Shown: positions 8,310-15,772 of the stretch, piece by piece
Layout: every line of letters begins with the position of its first letter
Position numbering within the stretch: position 1 is the stretch's first letter
From: Bordetella parapertussis
GTDB lineage: Bacteria > Pseudomonadota > Gammaproteobacteria > Burkholderiales > Burkholderiaceae_B
Length of the DNA stretch: 23,320 nt
Direction of reading: 5' to 3'
Assembly: GCA_945895265.1 (NCBI GenBank)
Contig: CAMDEF010000054.1
Span: forward strand, 1 to 23,320
Translations under genes and position numbers: made by a program
Notes under the pieces: model-generated
What the model saw: only the letters and a program-made list of their open reading frames with translations
What the model was told of the DNA's origin: nothing
The model's database searches: none

Positions 8310-8801
8310 TTAGCCCGCTAACGCTTTTTCGAGCGTGCTGCGAAACTCTGTTTTGTTGTACTCGCCTAAATAGCGCTTGAGTATTTGACCATTTTTGTCA
8401 ATCAGAAAGGCGATTGGTGTTAGCTTGACATCACCGAACGCTCGCGCAACTTGCCCAACTGTATCTAAGGCTACCGGAAAGGGAACCTTACGAGTTTCAA
8501 CAAAATTGATCACGTAGTTGGCGGGATCGTACTGCATGGCTACGGCGATGATTTCAAAGCCTCGGGCCTGGTATGTGTTGTAGTTGTCAATGTTGTCAGG
8601 CATTTGCGCAACACAGGTGACACAACTGGTTGCCCAAAACTTTACTAGCACGACTTTGCCGCGTAGTTCAGACATCTTTAATTGCTTACCCGACAGCGTC
8701 GAAAACGTGACCTCGGGCGCCTGCGCAAGCGGCGTGGCAAAGAGCCAGACGCCTAGCCCGCCCAAGGCAATCAGTATTGCCGCAGCGAATAACTTTTTCA
8801 T
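8310..8801 (-). CDS. TlpA-like periplasmic thiol-disulfide oxidoreductase
   Basis: A membrane-tethered thioredoxin-fold protein of 163 residues. Residues about 4-24 are hydrophobic (signal anchor), followed by an AhpC/TSA-Redoxin domain. The active site is WATSCVTC, with Cys60 and Cys63. The cis-proline segment LTPIAFLID follows, and the C-terminus holds the closing helix. A CxxC site and periplasmic location suggest a reductant for cytochrome c maturation or for other envelope proteins; which one cannot be read from sequence. Its ATG overlaps the stop of the upstream DolP-like gene by four bases (ATGA), so the two are translationally coupled. An 82-base spacer separates it from argB. Confidence 0.9.
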   Translation of the reverse strand: MKKLFAAAILIALGGLGVWLFATPLAQAPEVTFSTLSGKQLKMSELRGKVVLVKFWATSCVTCVAQMPDNIDNYNTYQARGFEIIAVAMQYDPANYVINFVETRKVPFPVALDTVGQVARAFGDVKLTPIAFLIDKNGQILKRYLGEYNKTEFRSTLEKALAG

Positions 8802-9532
8802 TTTATCGGCATGACTTCAACGCCAGCGCCACTGGACGGCGCTGCTGCCGCTGGCGCTTCGCCTAAGGGAGTCGTATCGGCGCTGGAGCTTTTGTTAAAT
8901 ACACGATTCGAGTCGTCGAGCTTGTTCGCTTCGGCAACCGAGATCACCTGAAAGAGCTTGTCAACGCGTTTGACTCCGCTGACTTGCGCGGCAGCTGCTG
9001 CGGCGAGGTCGCCCTCACGCTGGGTCACCAGGCCCATCAAATACACCACACTGCGGTCTGTCACGACAATAATGGTGCGCGAAGGGATCTCGTTGGTGGT
9101 CGCTAACGTTGTCATCACCTTAGAGGTGATCCAAGTGTCGTTGCTGAGTTCACCGAACGAGGCAGTCTCTTTGACGACGTTGATTTGATTGGACACCGAT
9201 TTCACGTTTTGGGTTTTGCTTGCAATTTCAGTGATTTCGGCCTTGCGGTCGTTACCTAATGAATCGCCAGTGACAAGTACAACACCCTGATAGCTGGTGG
9301 TGTTGACACGCACGCTATCCCCAAATTTTGTGCGAATTGAGCTTGCCACTTTGATTTCGATGCTTTTGTCTTCGACTTGCTGGCCGACGGTGCGGCGATC
9401 GACCGCAACAATGCCAGTGGTAGCGGCAGCCCCGCCGATCAACAGCGGCACGCAGCCTTGTAGCAGGCTGGCGATGCTAGCTAAGGCGAGGCAAAGCGTT
9501 AGGGGGCGTACAAAAGGGGCAAGCAGTCTCAT
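8798..9532 (-). CDS. dolP: DolP-like dual-BON-domain outer-membrane lipoprotein
   Basis: A predicted lipoprotein: the signal sequence ends SLLQGC with the lipidated Cys27. Two BON domains follow, about residues 53-122 and 133-200, then an Ala/Ser/Pro-rich tail of about 40 residues. DolP (YraP) in E. coli binds anionic phospholipid and acts at division sites in outer-membrane maintenance. The identification rests on the lipobox, the two BON domains and position directly after diaA, as in E. coli. The longer tail (244 residues, against about 190 in E. coli) is a difference. The ATG overlaps the diaA stop by four bases, and the gene runs into the tlpA-like gene by four bases. Confidence 0.88.
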   Translation of the reverse strand: MRLLAPFVRPLTLCLALASIASLLQGCVPLLIGGAAATTGIVAVDRRTVGQQVEDKSIEIKVASSIRTKFGDSVRVNTTSYQGVVLVTGDSLGNDRKAEITEIASKTQNVKSVSNQINVVKETASFGELSNDTWITSKVMTTLATTNEIPSRTIIVVTDRSVVYLMGLVTQREGDLAAAAAAQVSGVKRVDKLFQVISVAEANKLDDSNRVFNKSSSADTTPLGEAPAAAAPSSGAGVEVMPIK

Positions 9533-10122
9533 GCGGGGTCTCCGAGTAATAACGTGTCAATGCCATCGCACAGCAGGTGAAGCAACAGAATATGGACTTC
9601 TTGAATACGCATGGTGCGCTCGTGTGGCACACACAGATGGATATCACTGGGCAGCAGTAAGTTGCCGATGGTGCCACCGCCTTTGCCAGTCAGTGCAATC
9701 ACTTTCATTTCGCGAGCGTGCGCTGCCTCAATGGCGAGTTGCACGTTGGCTGAGTTGCCGCTGGTCGAGATTGCGACAAGCACATCACCTGGTTGACCCA
9801 GCGCCATGATTTGGCGGGCAAAGATTTGATCAAAGCCATAGTCGTTACCCACCGCGGTCAAAATCGACGTGTCGGTATTGAGCGCCACGCCAGCGAGGGG
9901 CAAGCGGTCGCGTTCGAAGCGACCGACCAACTCTGCGATGAAGTGCTGTGCATCAGCCGCTGAGCCACCGTTACCGCAAGCGAGCATTTTGGCGTTGTTG
10001 GTGACGCAACCAAAGCACAGGTCAATGGCGCGTAAGAGCGGAGTTGACAGAACCTGCATGCTGCGCTGAGTGGCAGCCATGTTGTCTTCGAAATGGGCGG
10101 TCAGTTTGGCGGCGAGATCCAT
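9529..10122 (-). CDS. diaA: DiaA-like SIS-domain protein (DnaA initiator-associating)
   Basis: A single SIS domain of 197 residues. The fold markers are ACGNGGSAADAQHF near 48-61, VALNTDTSILTAVGND and AISTSGNSANV. E. coli DiaA binds DnaA and promotes timely replication initiation. The related GmhA is sedoheptulose-7-phosphate isomerase, and the two are hard to separate from sequence alone. I favour DiaA because it lies between yraN and dolP, exactly as in E. coli, and because no other heptose genes are near. GmhA activity is not excluded. The stop overlaps the dolP start by four bases. The start ATG is 33 bases downstream of yraN. Confidence 0.8.
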   Translation of the reverse strand: MDLAAKLTAHFEDNMAATQRSMQVLSTPLLRAIDLCFGCVTNNAKMLACGNGGSAADAQHFIAELVGRFERDRLPLAGVALNTDTSILTAVGNDYGFDQIFARQIMALGQPGDVLVAISTSGNSANVQLAIEAAHAREMKVIALTGKGGGTIGNLLLPSDIHLCVPHERTMRIQEVHILLLHLLCDGIDTLLLGDPA

Positions 10123-10155
10123 GATGTATGCGTAAGCGATGAATACTGAATTATC

Positions 10156-10674
10156 TCACTTATCCTGAGGCACGCGAACCGCATCACGATACCAGACAGC
10201 CCCTTCGGGCTCGAAGGCGATCACGTCAAGCCGGTAGGTCGGCATCTGTTGGCCAAAATGACGACGCACGAGCGTGGGTAGCCACCATTGGACAGCACGC
10301 AAAAAGCGTTGTTGTTTGGTTCTCGACACACTTGCCGCGGCGCCGCCAAAGCGCCCTGAGGCGCGCTGCCGGACCTCGATAAACACTAGGTTGGCGCCCT
10401 CACGTACCACCAAGTCCAGTTCGCCCAACGGGCAGGCGAGTTGCCGACCGAGTAGCTGGCAGCCGGCCTGCTGCACCAGATGCCAAGCCGCCTGCTCGTA
10501 GTGGTCGCCGGCTCGCTGACGTGCCGTGCGCCGAGGCTCATGGGCGATTTCGCCCTGGCTGGGTTTGGCGCGCGCTAGTCTGGCGAGTTTACGCTTGCGC
10601 GCCTGCAGGGCTTTACGTTGCGCCTGTTGCGCAATTAAAAAAAAGGCTTCAGGGGGGAATTGATCGGTTGTCAT
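10156..10674 (-). CDS. yraN: YraN/UPF0102-family putative nuclease
   Basis: A member of the UPF0102 family, which has a predicted PD-(D/E)XK nuclease fold related to archaeal Holliday-junction resolvases. The core runs from about residue 53 to the end, with GELDLVV (Glu85, Asp87) and FIEVRQR (Glu100, Arg102) as the conserved metal and catalytic positions. The first 50 residues are an extra basic region rich in Lys, Arg and Gln, making it 172 residues against roughly 120 for typical members. The ATG at 10672-10674 has no Shine-Dalgarno; instead a 14-base palindrome lies three bases upstream. A T8 run (minus strand) near codons 10-14 could conceal a sequencing frameshift. Biological role is unknown. 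It is followed by diaA and dolP and is divergent from rsmI. Confidence 0.85.
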   Translation of the reverse strand: MTTDQFPPEAFFLIAQQAQRKALQARKRKLARLARAKPSQGEIAHEPRRTARQRAGDHYEQAAWHLVQQAGCQLLGRQLACPLGELDLVVREGANLVFIEVRQRASGRFGGAAASVSRTKQQRFLRAVQWWLPTLVRRHFGQQMPTYRLDVIAFEPEGAVWYRDAVRVPQDK

Positions 10675-10676
10675 AA

Positions 10677-10690
10677 AAGACTGCAGTCTT
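10677..10690. repeat. 14-base perfect palindrome before yraN
   Basis: AAGACTGCAGTCTT is a perfect palindrome ending three bases from the yraN start codon, where a ribosome-binding site would be expected. About one or two such palindromes are expected by chance in 23 kb, so only its location is notable. Confidence 0.5.
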
Positions 10691-10808
10691 GCTTGGGGGG
10701 GAGGGCTAGTGGGAGGAGGGCGCGCCGTGTGTCGTTGTCAGCGGTAAGTCGGGCATCGTGTCGACAGGCGGACTACACTGCCACAATTCCTGTCCTTCGT
10801 GTTGCATC

Positions 10809-11750
10809 ATGAGCGAACCTGTCCTACCCGAAGATTTGCCCGGCGCCTGGCAGCGCGTCGCAGAGCGCGTCGACGCACAGTCTTGGCCAACCCATGCGCT
10901 TTATGTGGTCGCCACGCCGATCGGCAACTTGGGCGACCTGACGTTGCGCGGGTGGCAGGCACTCAATCGTGCAGACGTGATCGCGGCCGAAGATACCCGT
11001 GCGAGTCGTACGCTCATGGACTCTTGGGGGATCTCTACTCCCTTGATTGCCGTGCATCGGCATAACGAAGCCAGTGCAGCGGCGGCGATTGTTGAGCGGT
11101 TAGTGGCGGGCCAGCGAGTGGCGTTGGTCTCTGATGCGGGGTCTCCGGCAGTGAGTGACCCAGGGGGGCGTGTGGTGCAAGCGGTGCACGCCGCTGGGCT
11201 TAAGGTCGTACCCCTGCCTGGGCCCAGTGCGGTGATTGCCGCCCTGATGGCGACCGGTGTCACCACTGATGCGCACCCCGGCTTTGTCTTTGCTGGCTTC
11301 GCACCAACTAAATCGATGGCGCGCCAGCGCTGGATTCGAACCTGGACCCAACTGCCGGCGGCAACGGTGTTTTACGAGGCGCCTCACCGCATTGTTGCCA
11401 GTGTTCAAGATTTACTCGAGGTGTTGGGACCCGACCGACAGATCGCCTTCGCACGCGAGCTCACCAAGCGGTTTGAAGAGTTGGCCAGCATGCCACTGGC
11501 TCAGGCGCCGGGCTGGCTGACTGCAGATGCTCATCGCGAGCAGGGCGAATACGTGGTGGTGGTGTCTGCTCCTGAAGTGGTGATCAGTGCCGAGCTCGAC
11601 CTTGAGGGCGGTGCGGCGATTGACGCGTGGCTAGATGCCTTGCTTGAGTCTGTCTCGGTGCGCGACGCGGCACGTATTGCTGCAAAGGCGACCGGTCTGC
11701 CCCGCGATACGCTTTACGCCCGCGCCTTGTCGCGCAAGCCCTCGCAGTAG
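10809..11750 (+). CDS. rsmI: 16S rRNA 2'-O-ribose C1402 methyltransferase
   Basis: RsmI methylates the 2'-OH of C1402 in 16S rRNA using S-adenosylmethionine, in the P site of the 30S subunit. The 313-residue protein has the TP-methylase motifs: VVATPIGNLGDLTLR from residue 33, AAEDTRASRTL, VALVSDAGSPAVSDPG, and PGPSAVIAAL. YEAPHRI and ARELTKRFEE follow in the C-terminal half. The ATG at 10809 is chosen over an upstream in-frame start at 10758 because the family N-terminus begins about here; no strong ribosome-binding site marks either. It is divergent from yraN and convergent with rlpA, 13 bases away. The same rsmI/yraN divergence occurs in E. coli, with lpoA in between there. Confidence 0.95.
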   Translation: MSEPVLPEDLPGAWQRVAERVDAQSWPTHALYVVATPIGNLGDLTLRGWQALNRADVIAAEDTRASRTLMDSWGISTPLIAVHRHNEASAAAAIVERLVAGQRVALVSDAGSPAVSDPGGRVVQAVHAAGLKVVPLPGPSAVIAALMATGVTTDAHPGFVFAGFAPTKSMARQRWIRTWTQLPAATVFYEAPHRIVASVQDLLEVLGPDRQIAFARELTKRFEELASMPLAQAPGWLTADAHREQGEYVVVVSAPEVVISAELDLEGGAAIDAWLDALLESVSVRDAARIAAKATGLPRDTLYARALSRKPSQ

Positions 11751-11763
11751 GCTGATTCAGCGC

Positions 11764-12771
11764 TTAAGGCGGTGACAAACTTGGCGCAACGCCGGTTGAA
11801 GCTTGCACCGGATTGACGGCTTGCACTGCGGCTTCTCGGCTTGCAAAGGGTCCGATTCTGACGCGGTGCAGATTATTCGTTGTTGGTTCGACGCGTACCG
11901 AGGCGCCTAAGTCAGCAGGGATTTGGCTTGAGACGCGTGCGGCGAGCGCCTGAGCTTTGCTCGCATCAGAAAAGGCGCCGAGCTGTAAATACATACTGCC
12001 TGGTGCAGCTGGCGTGCCGTTGTCCCGCATCGCCCACGACGCTGACGCTGGCGCTGCAGTGAAGGCAACTGGGGCAGTCGCTTGGCTGTCGTTGGCAGAC
12101 TCAGCTTGAGCCGCCATCGGGTTAGCGTCGACTAACGCCTGCGTGCCGGCGACAGCCCGCACAGGAGCGCTGCTTGCCGTCGCAACGTTGATCGCCGCGG
12201 GTGCTGACTGCCAGTTGCGAATTTGGTCAGGAGTAATTCGCTCAACGACGACCTCGGCACTGCCTGGGCCAAGCATCCCTAGTTTGTAGGCAGCGACATA
12301 CGATAAATCAATGACGCGGTCATTTAAAAAGGGCCCACGGTCGTTGACCCGCACCACGACGCTTTTACCAGTTGAGACGCGCGTGACGCGTGCGTAGCTG
12401 GGTAAGGGCAAGGTTGGGTGTGCGGCTGTCATGCCATACATGTTGTAGCGCTCGCCGTTGGCAGTCGAGTTGCCATGAAATTTTTTGCCATACCAAGAGG
12501 CGCGTCCTTGCACCCTGTAAGGCCCTCCGCTCATGTCTGGCGTGTATGTTTTGCCAAAGACAGCGTAGGGCTTGCCGTTGCTGGGTGCGAAGGGTTCGAT
12601 CCTGGGTACCGCGTCGGGCACCGCATCGAGGTTGGCAGGGGGATTTGCATCGGGGCCGTCATCAAGATAATAGCCGCCCCCGCGTCTGGCCCCGCCCGCA
12701 CACGCCGCAAGCAGTGTGACAACAAGACAGACACACACCAACCGCCCAATGCGGATGACGGTGTCGTGCAT
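11764..12771 (-). CDS. rlpA: Septal-ring lytic transglycosylase RlpA
   Basis: An outer-membrane lipoprotein that cleaves peptidoglycan glycan strands lacking stem peptides at the division site. The lipobox LLAAC gives lipidated Cys24. The double-psi beta-barrel domain spans about 85-180 (GRASWYGKKFHG, MTAAHPTLP, VRVNDRGPF). Catalytic candidates Glu107, His118 and Asp144 have the same spacing as the E120, H131 and D157 I recall for Pseudomonas aeruginosa RlpA, so it should be active. A Pro/Ala/Ser-rich linker of about 70 residues leads to a C-terminal SPOR domain (about 258-330), which binds denuded glycan at the septum. Its ATG overlaps the rapZ stop by one base. Confidence 0.95.
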   Translation of the reverse strand: MHDTVIRIGRLVCVCLVVTLLAACAGGARRGGGYYLDDGPDANPPANLDAVPDAVPRIEPFAPSNGKPYAVFGKTYTPDMSGGPYRVQGRASWYGKKFHGNSTANGERYNMYGMTAAHPTLPLPSYARVTRVSTGKSVVVRVNDRGPFLNDRVIDLSYVAAYKLGMLGPGSAEVVVERITPDQIRNWQSAPAAINVATASSAPVRAVAGTQALVDANPMAAQAESANDSQATAPVAFTAAPASASWAMRDNGTPAAPGSMYLQLGAFSDASKAQALAARVSSQIPADLGASVRVEPTTNNLHRVRIGPFASREAAVQAVNPVQASTGVAPSLSPP

Positions 12772-13643
12772 TAGCTCAGCCCAGGCTGGTTACGATGCCG
12801 CACCAGCAATTGAGTGTGTTCAGCGAAATGACGCGCAAGTGCCTCAACCACGTAGACCGAGCGGTGTTTGCCGCCCGTGCAGCCGATCGCTACTGTCAAG
12901 TAGCTGCGGGTGTCCTCGGTGTAGCGCGGTAGCCACTTACGGATAAAACCTTCAATATCGGCGACCATCTGCTGCACATCGTCAGAGCCGGCTAGCCAGT
13001 CGGCAACCGGCTGGTCGCGGCCTGTCAGCGGACGCAAGACCGGGTCGTAGTGCGGATTGGGTAGACAACGCACATCGAACACCATGTCGGCATCGCGCGG
13101 GACCCCGTGTTTGAAGGCGAAGGACTCAAAGGTGAGCACTAAAGGGCTGCGATCAGCTTGTACTAAGTCGCGTACCCAAGCACGGAGCTGACCAGGGGTG
13201 AGCCCAGAGGTATCGATCACTTGTCCTTGGCTGCGTAGCGGGTCTAAGAGCTCGCGCTCTTGGGCGATACAGTCTTCGAGTGAGAGCACCTTGCCTTTTT
13301 TGCGCATGCGATCTGACAGCGGGTGGCGGCGTCGTGATTCAGCGTAGCGTTGCAGTAACGTTTCATCGGTCGCCTCAAGAAAGACGACGCGTAATTGTGT
13401 ATTACCAGCGCGCAGCGCCGTGATGATTTCGGGAAGTTCGCCAAGCTCATCGGCAGAGCGGGCATCAATCGCAACGGCAATGCGCTCGCCAGTATTGTCG
13501 CGACGTGAGGTAATAAATTCGTGTAAAAAACGTACAGGTAGGTTGTCGACACAGGTGTAGTCGGCATCTTCGAGCATGCGCAGCGCTACCGATTTGCCAG
13601 AGCCAGAGATGCCCGTAATTAGGACAACGTTGAGCGCGCCCAT
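12771..13643 (-). CDS. rapZ: RNase adapter protein RapZ
   Basis: RapZ is an adapter that in enterobacteria guides RNase E to the GlmZ small RNA and so tunes GlmS and amino-sugar supply for the envelope. The 290-residue protein has a P-loop GISGSGKS at 11-18, CVDNLPV, a middle region with RRRHPL and SFKHG-type motifs, and the C-terminal CTGGKHRSVY signature. GlmY/GlmZ homologues are not known to me from this group, so the RNA target here is open. It directly abuts hprK (stop codon then ATG with no spacer) and overlaps rlpA by one base, so all three are probably co-transcribed. Confidence 0.95.
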   Translation of the reverse strand: MGALNVVLITGISGSGKSVALRMLEDADYTCVDNLPVRFLHEFITSRRDNTGERIAVAIDARSADELGELPEIITALRAGNTQLRVVFLEATDETLLQRYAESRRRHPLSDRMRKKGKVLSLEDCIAQERELLDPLRSQGQVIDTSGLTPGQLRAWVRDLVQADRSPLVLTFESFAFKHGVPRDADMVFDVRCLPNPHYDPVLRPLTGRDQPVADWLAGSDDVQQMVADIEGFIRKWLPRYTEDTRSYLTVAIGCTGGKHRSVYVVEALARHFAEHTQLLVRHRNQPGLS

Positions 13644-14570
13644 TTAAGTATTGCCCTGTGCAATCGCTGCGGCTTGACGTTCCATGAATTCAGTCAGGGT
13701 GTCAATCCCGCGTAATTTCAGAATGGTGTTGCGTACTGCCGCCTCGACGAGTACGGCTAAATTGCGACCGGCAGCGACCTGCAGCATGACTTGACGAATC
13801 GGACAGCCGAGCATCTCTTGGGTCATGTCTTGGAGTGGCAGTCGTTCAAATTTATCTTGCGCTGTGGCGCGGACAAGGTGCACGATTAGTTTGAGTTTCA
13901 TTTTTCGACGCACTGAGGTCTCGCCAAAAATCGTTCGGATATTGAGTAGTCCTAGTCCCCGCACTTCAAGCATATTTTGGAGTAGTACTGGACAGTGCCC
14001 GTCAATCACGTGGGGAGACGTGCGTGAGAGCTCGACGGCGTCATCGGCGACTAAGCCGTGACCACGTGAAATCAACTCAAGTGCTAGCTCGCTTTTGCCC
14101 AAGCCAGATTCACCGGTAATCAACACACCTAAACCGAGAACATCCATAAATACTCCATGAACGGTCGTGACGGGCGCCAGGCGGCGACTGAGATAAATCC
14201 GCAGTAAGTCGATGAGTTGTGCGGCGTGTACGGTGGTCGTCAGCAAGGGAACATGATTGCGGTCGCACTCTTGAATCAGGTCTTCGGTCGCCGTTAAGCC
14301 ATCGGCAATCAGAATCGCAGGGACACCGCCCGCTAACAGCTCTTCAAGGTGATGGACGCGCCGGCGTGTATCAAAGCGCGTGTAATAAGCCATTTCTTCG
14401 CGACCGAACACCTGAATGCGCGAGGGGTGGATCAAGTTTAAATGACCGATCAGATCGGCCGCTGCCATGCCGTTGTCGGGGATGCGACGATCGGCTGCAG
14501 ACTGACCAGCCACCCAATTGAAGGAGATGTCTTCAATATTGTCGTCTACTAAATCTTGCACCGTCAGCAT
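13644..14570 (-). CDS. hprK: HPr kinase/phosphorylase
   Basis: HPrK/P phosphorylates and dephosphorylates a serine of HPr. In proteobacteria it accompanies the regulatory nitrogen-PTS. The 308-residue protein has an N-terminal HPrK domain (about 1-128) and a C-terminal kinase domain with His138 (TVHGVFMD), Walker A GESGLGKS at 153-160, and VADDAVE near 174-180. The family signature [16 protein letters not shown] is present. HPr itself (ptsH) and EI are not in this window. It is 39 bases downstream of ptsN and abuts rapZ. Unlike E. coli, which has npr in this operon, this lineage carries hprK. Confidence 0.96.
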   Translation of the reverse strand: MLTVQDLVDDNIEDISFNWVAGQSAADRRIPDNGMAAADLIGHLNLIHPSRIQVFGREEMAYYTRFDTRRRVHHLEELLAGGVPAILIADGLTATEDLIQECDRNHVPLLTTTVHAAQLIDLLRIYLSRRLAPVTTVHGVFMDVLGLGVLITGESGLGKSELALELISRGHGLVADDAVELSRTSPHVIDGHCPVLLQNMLEVRGLGLLNIRTIFGETSVRRKMKLKLIVHLVRATAQDKFERLPLQDMTQEMLGCPIRQVMLQVAAGRNLAVLVEAAVRNTILKLRGIDTLTEFMERQAAAIAQGNT

Positions 14571-14609
14571 AGCGGCTCCGTGGGGTTAAGCGAGTGTACC
14601 TGTCGGTGT

Positions 14610-15065
14610 TTAGACCAAGCCTGTCGTGAGCAGTCGGTGCACCACAGTGATATCGGTTTCGCGCGCCAAGGCCAGACGAAAACTATCGTCTGAAAATAAT
14701 TGTGCGACCTCGGCTAGTATATCTAGATGTTGTTGCGCGTCGCTTTCTGGCGCCAGCAGAAACAGAAGCTGATTCACTGGCAACCCGTCTGGGGCTTCAA
14801 AGGCGATTGGGTTGGCTAACCTAAAAAAAGCCGCCACCGAGTGATTAAGCCCTTTGACTCGCCCGTGCGGCACGGCAATGCCGGCCCCCAACCCCGTTGA
14901 GCCCAGGCGCTCGCGCGAAAACAAACTTTCGTAGACTGCGGCGCGCTCAAGCCCGTGTTTGTTTTCAAACAAAAGACCGGCTTGTTCGAATACCCGCTTT
15001 TTACTGGTGACCGCCAGTTCAAGCACAATATTTTCGACTGGCAAGATGCGTGACAAAAGTTTCAT
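14610..15065 (-). CDS. ptsN: PTS IIA-like nitrogen-regulatory protein
   Basis: EIIA-Ntr receives phosphate from NPr/HPr and regulates potassium transport and other processes by protein contacts; it does not transport sugar. The 151-residue protein has one PTS-EIIA type 2 domain with the phospho-acceptor His67 in AVPHGRV. The ATG at 15063-15065 gives the family N-terminus MKLLSRILPVENI. An upstream in-frame start at 15197 would run through an apparent terminator hairpin and is rejected. No ribosome-binding site precedes the ATG; instead TATAAT lies seven bases upstream, suggesting a leaderless message. hprK follows 39 bases downstream. Confidence 0.95.
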   Translation of the reverse strand: MKLLSRILPVENIVLELAVTSKKRVFEQAGLLFENKHGLERAAVYESLFSRERLGSTGLGAGIAVPHGRVKGLNHSVAAFFRLANPIAFEAPDGLPVNQLLFLLAPESDAQQHLDILAEVAQLFSDDSFRLALARETDITVVHRLLTTGLV

Positions 15066-15071
15066 GAATTG

Positions 15072-15077
15072 ATTATA
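15072..15077 (-). promoter_or_regulatory. Candidate -10 element (TATAAT) for ptsN
   Basis: On the minus strand a perfect TATAAT ends six bases before the ptsN ATG, which would place the transcription start at or next to the A of the start codon. The -35 match is poor (about 3 of 6 at 17-base spacing), so this is a candidate only. Confidence 0.4.
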
Positions 15078-15182
15078 TGACGCGGTATTTGAAGAGTGAG
15101 CGACAGTTTGGCAGGCTTGCTGAGCCAGGTCTACCGGCCAACCAGTCGATTTTTCGGGGATGTTAGGGCGCCGAAAAGGCTT

Positions 15183-15214
15183 GCCCCCAAGTTGCAAGGC
15201 ATTGACTTGGGGGC
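15183..15214 (-). terminator. Hairpin after hpf, probable terminator
   Basis: A perfect 10-bp stem (GCCCCCAAGT, 15183-15192, with 15205-15214) and a 12-base loop lie 31 bases after the hpf stop on the minus strand. The T-tract is imperfect (AAGCCTTTTC begins right after the stem), so termination may be partial. It would uncouple hpf transcription from ptsN. Confidence 0.55.
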
Positions 15215-15245
15215 TATTGAGCTTCGTGCCGCTAGAAGTTAGAAC

Positions 15246-15572
15246 TTATACCGCTTCAAATAGCTGGCGTTTGGCTGCGATGTGGTGGTGGTTTTGAGTG
15301 CGATCTTTATGTTGAATAATCTTGCGATCAATTTTATCGACGAGTAAGTCGATTGCGGCATAAAGATTATCAGCCACGGCTTCGCAGTGAATGTCTTTGC
15401 CACGGACATGAAGCGTGATTTCGGCTCGGTGTTTTAAGGGCTCGATCGAGAGCATGACTTGGATGTCAATCACGTGATCAAAATGACGCAGAACGCGTGC
15501 GGTTTTGCCGTGGATGTATTCACGTATTGCTGGGGTAACGTCTAAGTGGTGACCAATAAGGCTTAGGTTCAT
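15246..15572 (-). CDS. hpf: Short-form ribosome hibernation-promoting factor
   Basis: Hpf binds the 30S decoding region in slow growth and, as the short form, supports formation of inactive 100S ribosomes. The 108-residue length and lack of a C-terminal dimerisation domain identify the short form. The N-terminus MNLSLIGHHLDVTPAIREYI and the basic DKIDRKIIQHKDR helix are typical. The start at 15570-15572 has a strong GGAGAG Shine-Dalgarno at 15579-15584. In many Burkholderiales and in E. coli, rpoN precedes it, but here the upstream neighbour is lptB. Confidence 0.95.
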   Translation of the reverse strand: MNLSLIGHHLDVTPAIREYIHGKTARVLRHFDHVIDIQVMLSIEPLKHRAEITLHVRGKDIHCEAVADNLYAAIDLLVDKIDRKIIQHKDRTQNHHHIAAKRQLFEAV

Positions 15573-15578
15573 AGCGTA

Positions 15579-15584
15579 CTCTCC
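15579..15584 (-). promoter_or_regulatory. Ribosome-binding site of hpf (GGAGAG)
   Basis: A strong Shine-Dalgarno sequence on the minus strand, six bases from the hpf ATG; one of the clearest ribosome-binding sites in the window. Confidence 0.6.
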
Positions 15585-15772
15585 AAAAAAGTGAAGGGGT
15601 GCGCGGATGCGCGAAAAGGACGTCTAGGCTGACCTCGTGTTTGAGTGGATAACAGTTTTAAGTTTAGTCAGATCGCCCTAGAAATCAAGAGCAAAAGACC
15701 TATTTATGTCACGTTGAAGACATATATTTTTGGCAAAGTTGAGCTTACGCAAGTTCTGGCCTGAAAAGGCAG
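15585..15772. other. lptB-hpf spacer lacking rpoN
   Basis: This spacer of about 200 bases (15573-15772 in full) contains no ORF and no visible remnant of rpoN in either strand's reading frames. On the minus strand TTGATT and TAAACT, 16 bases apart, form a weak promoter candidate for hpf. A short GCGC-GGAT-GCGC hairpin lies near 15603-15612. I see no convincing terminator after lptB. Confidence 0.45.

Noticed and set aside
9529..10122. GmhA (sedoheptulose-7-phosphate isomerase) as the call for the SIS gene
   Set aside because: Sequence alone cannot exclude it, but the yraN-diaA-dolP context and the absence of heptose genes favour DiaA.
15066..15197. Upstream start of ptsN at 15197 adding 44 residues
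   Set aside because: The added sequence would run through the loop of the terminator hairpin and has no family match; the ATG at 15065 gives the conserved N-terminus.
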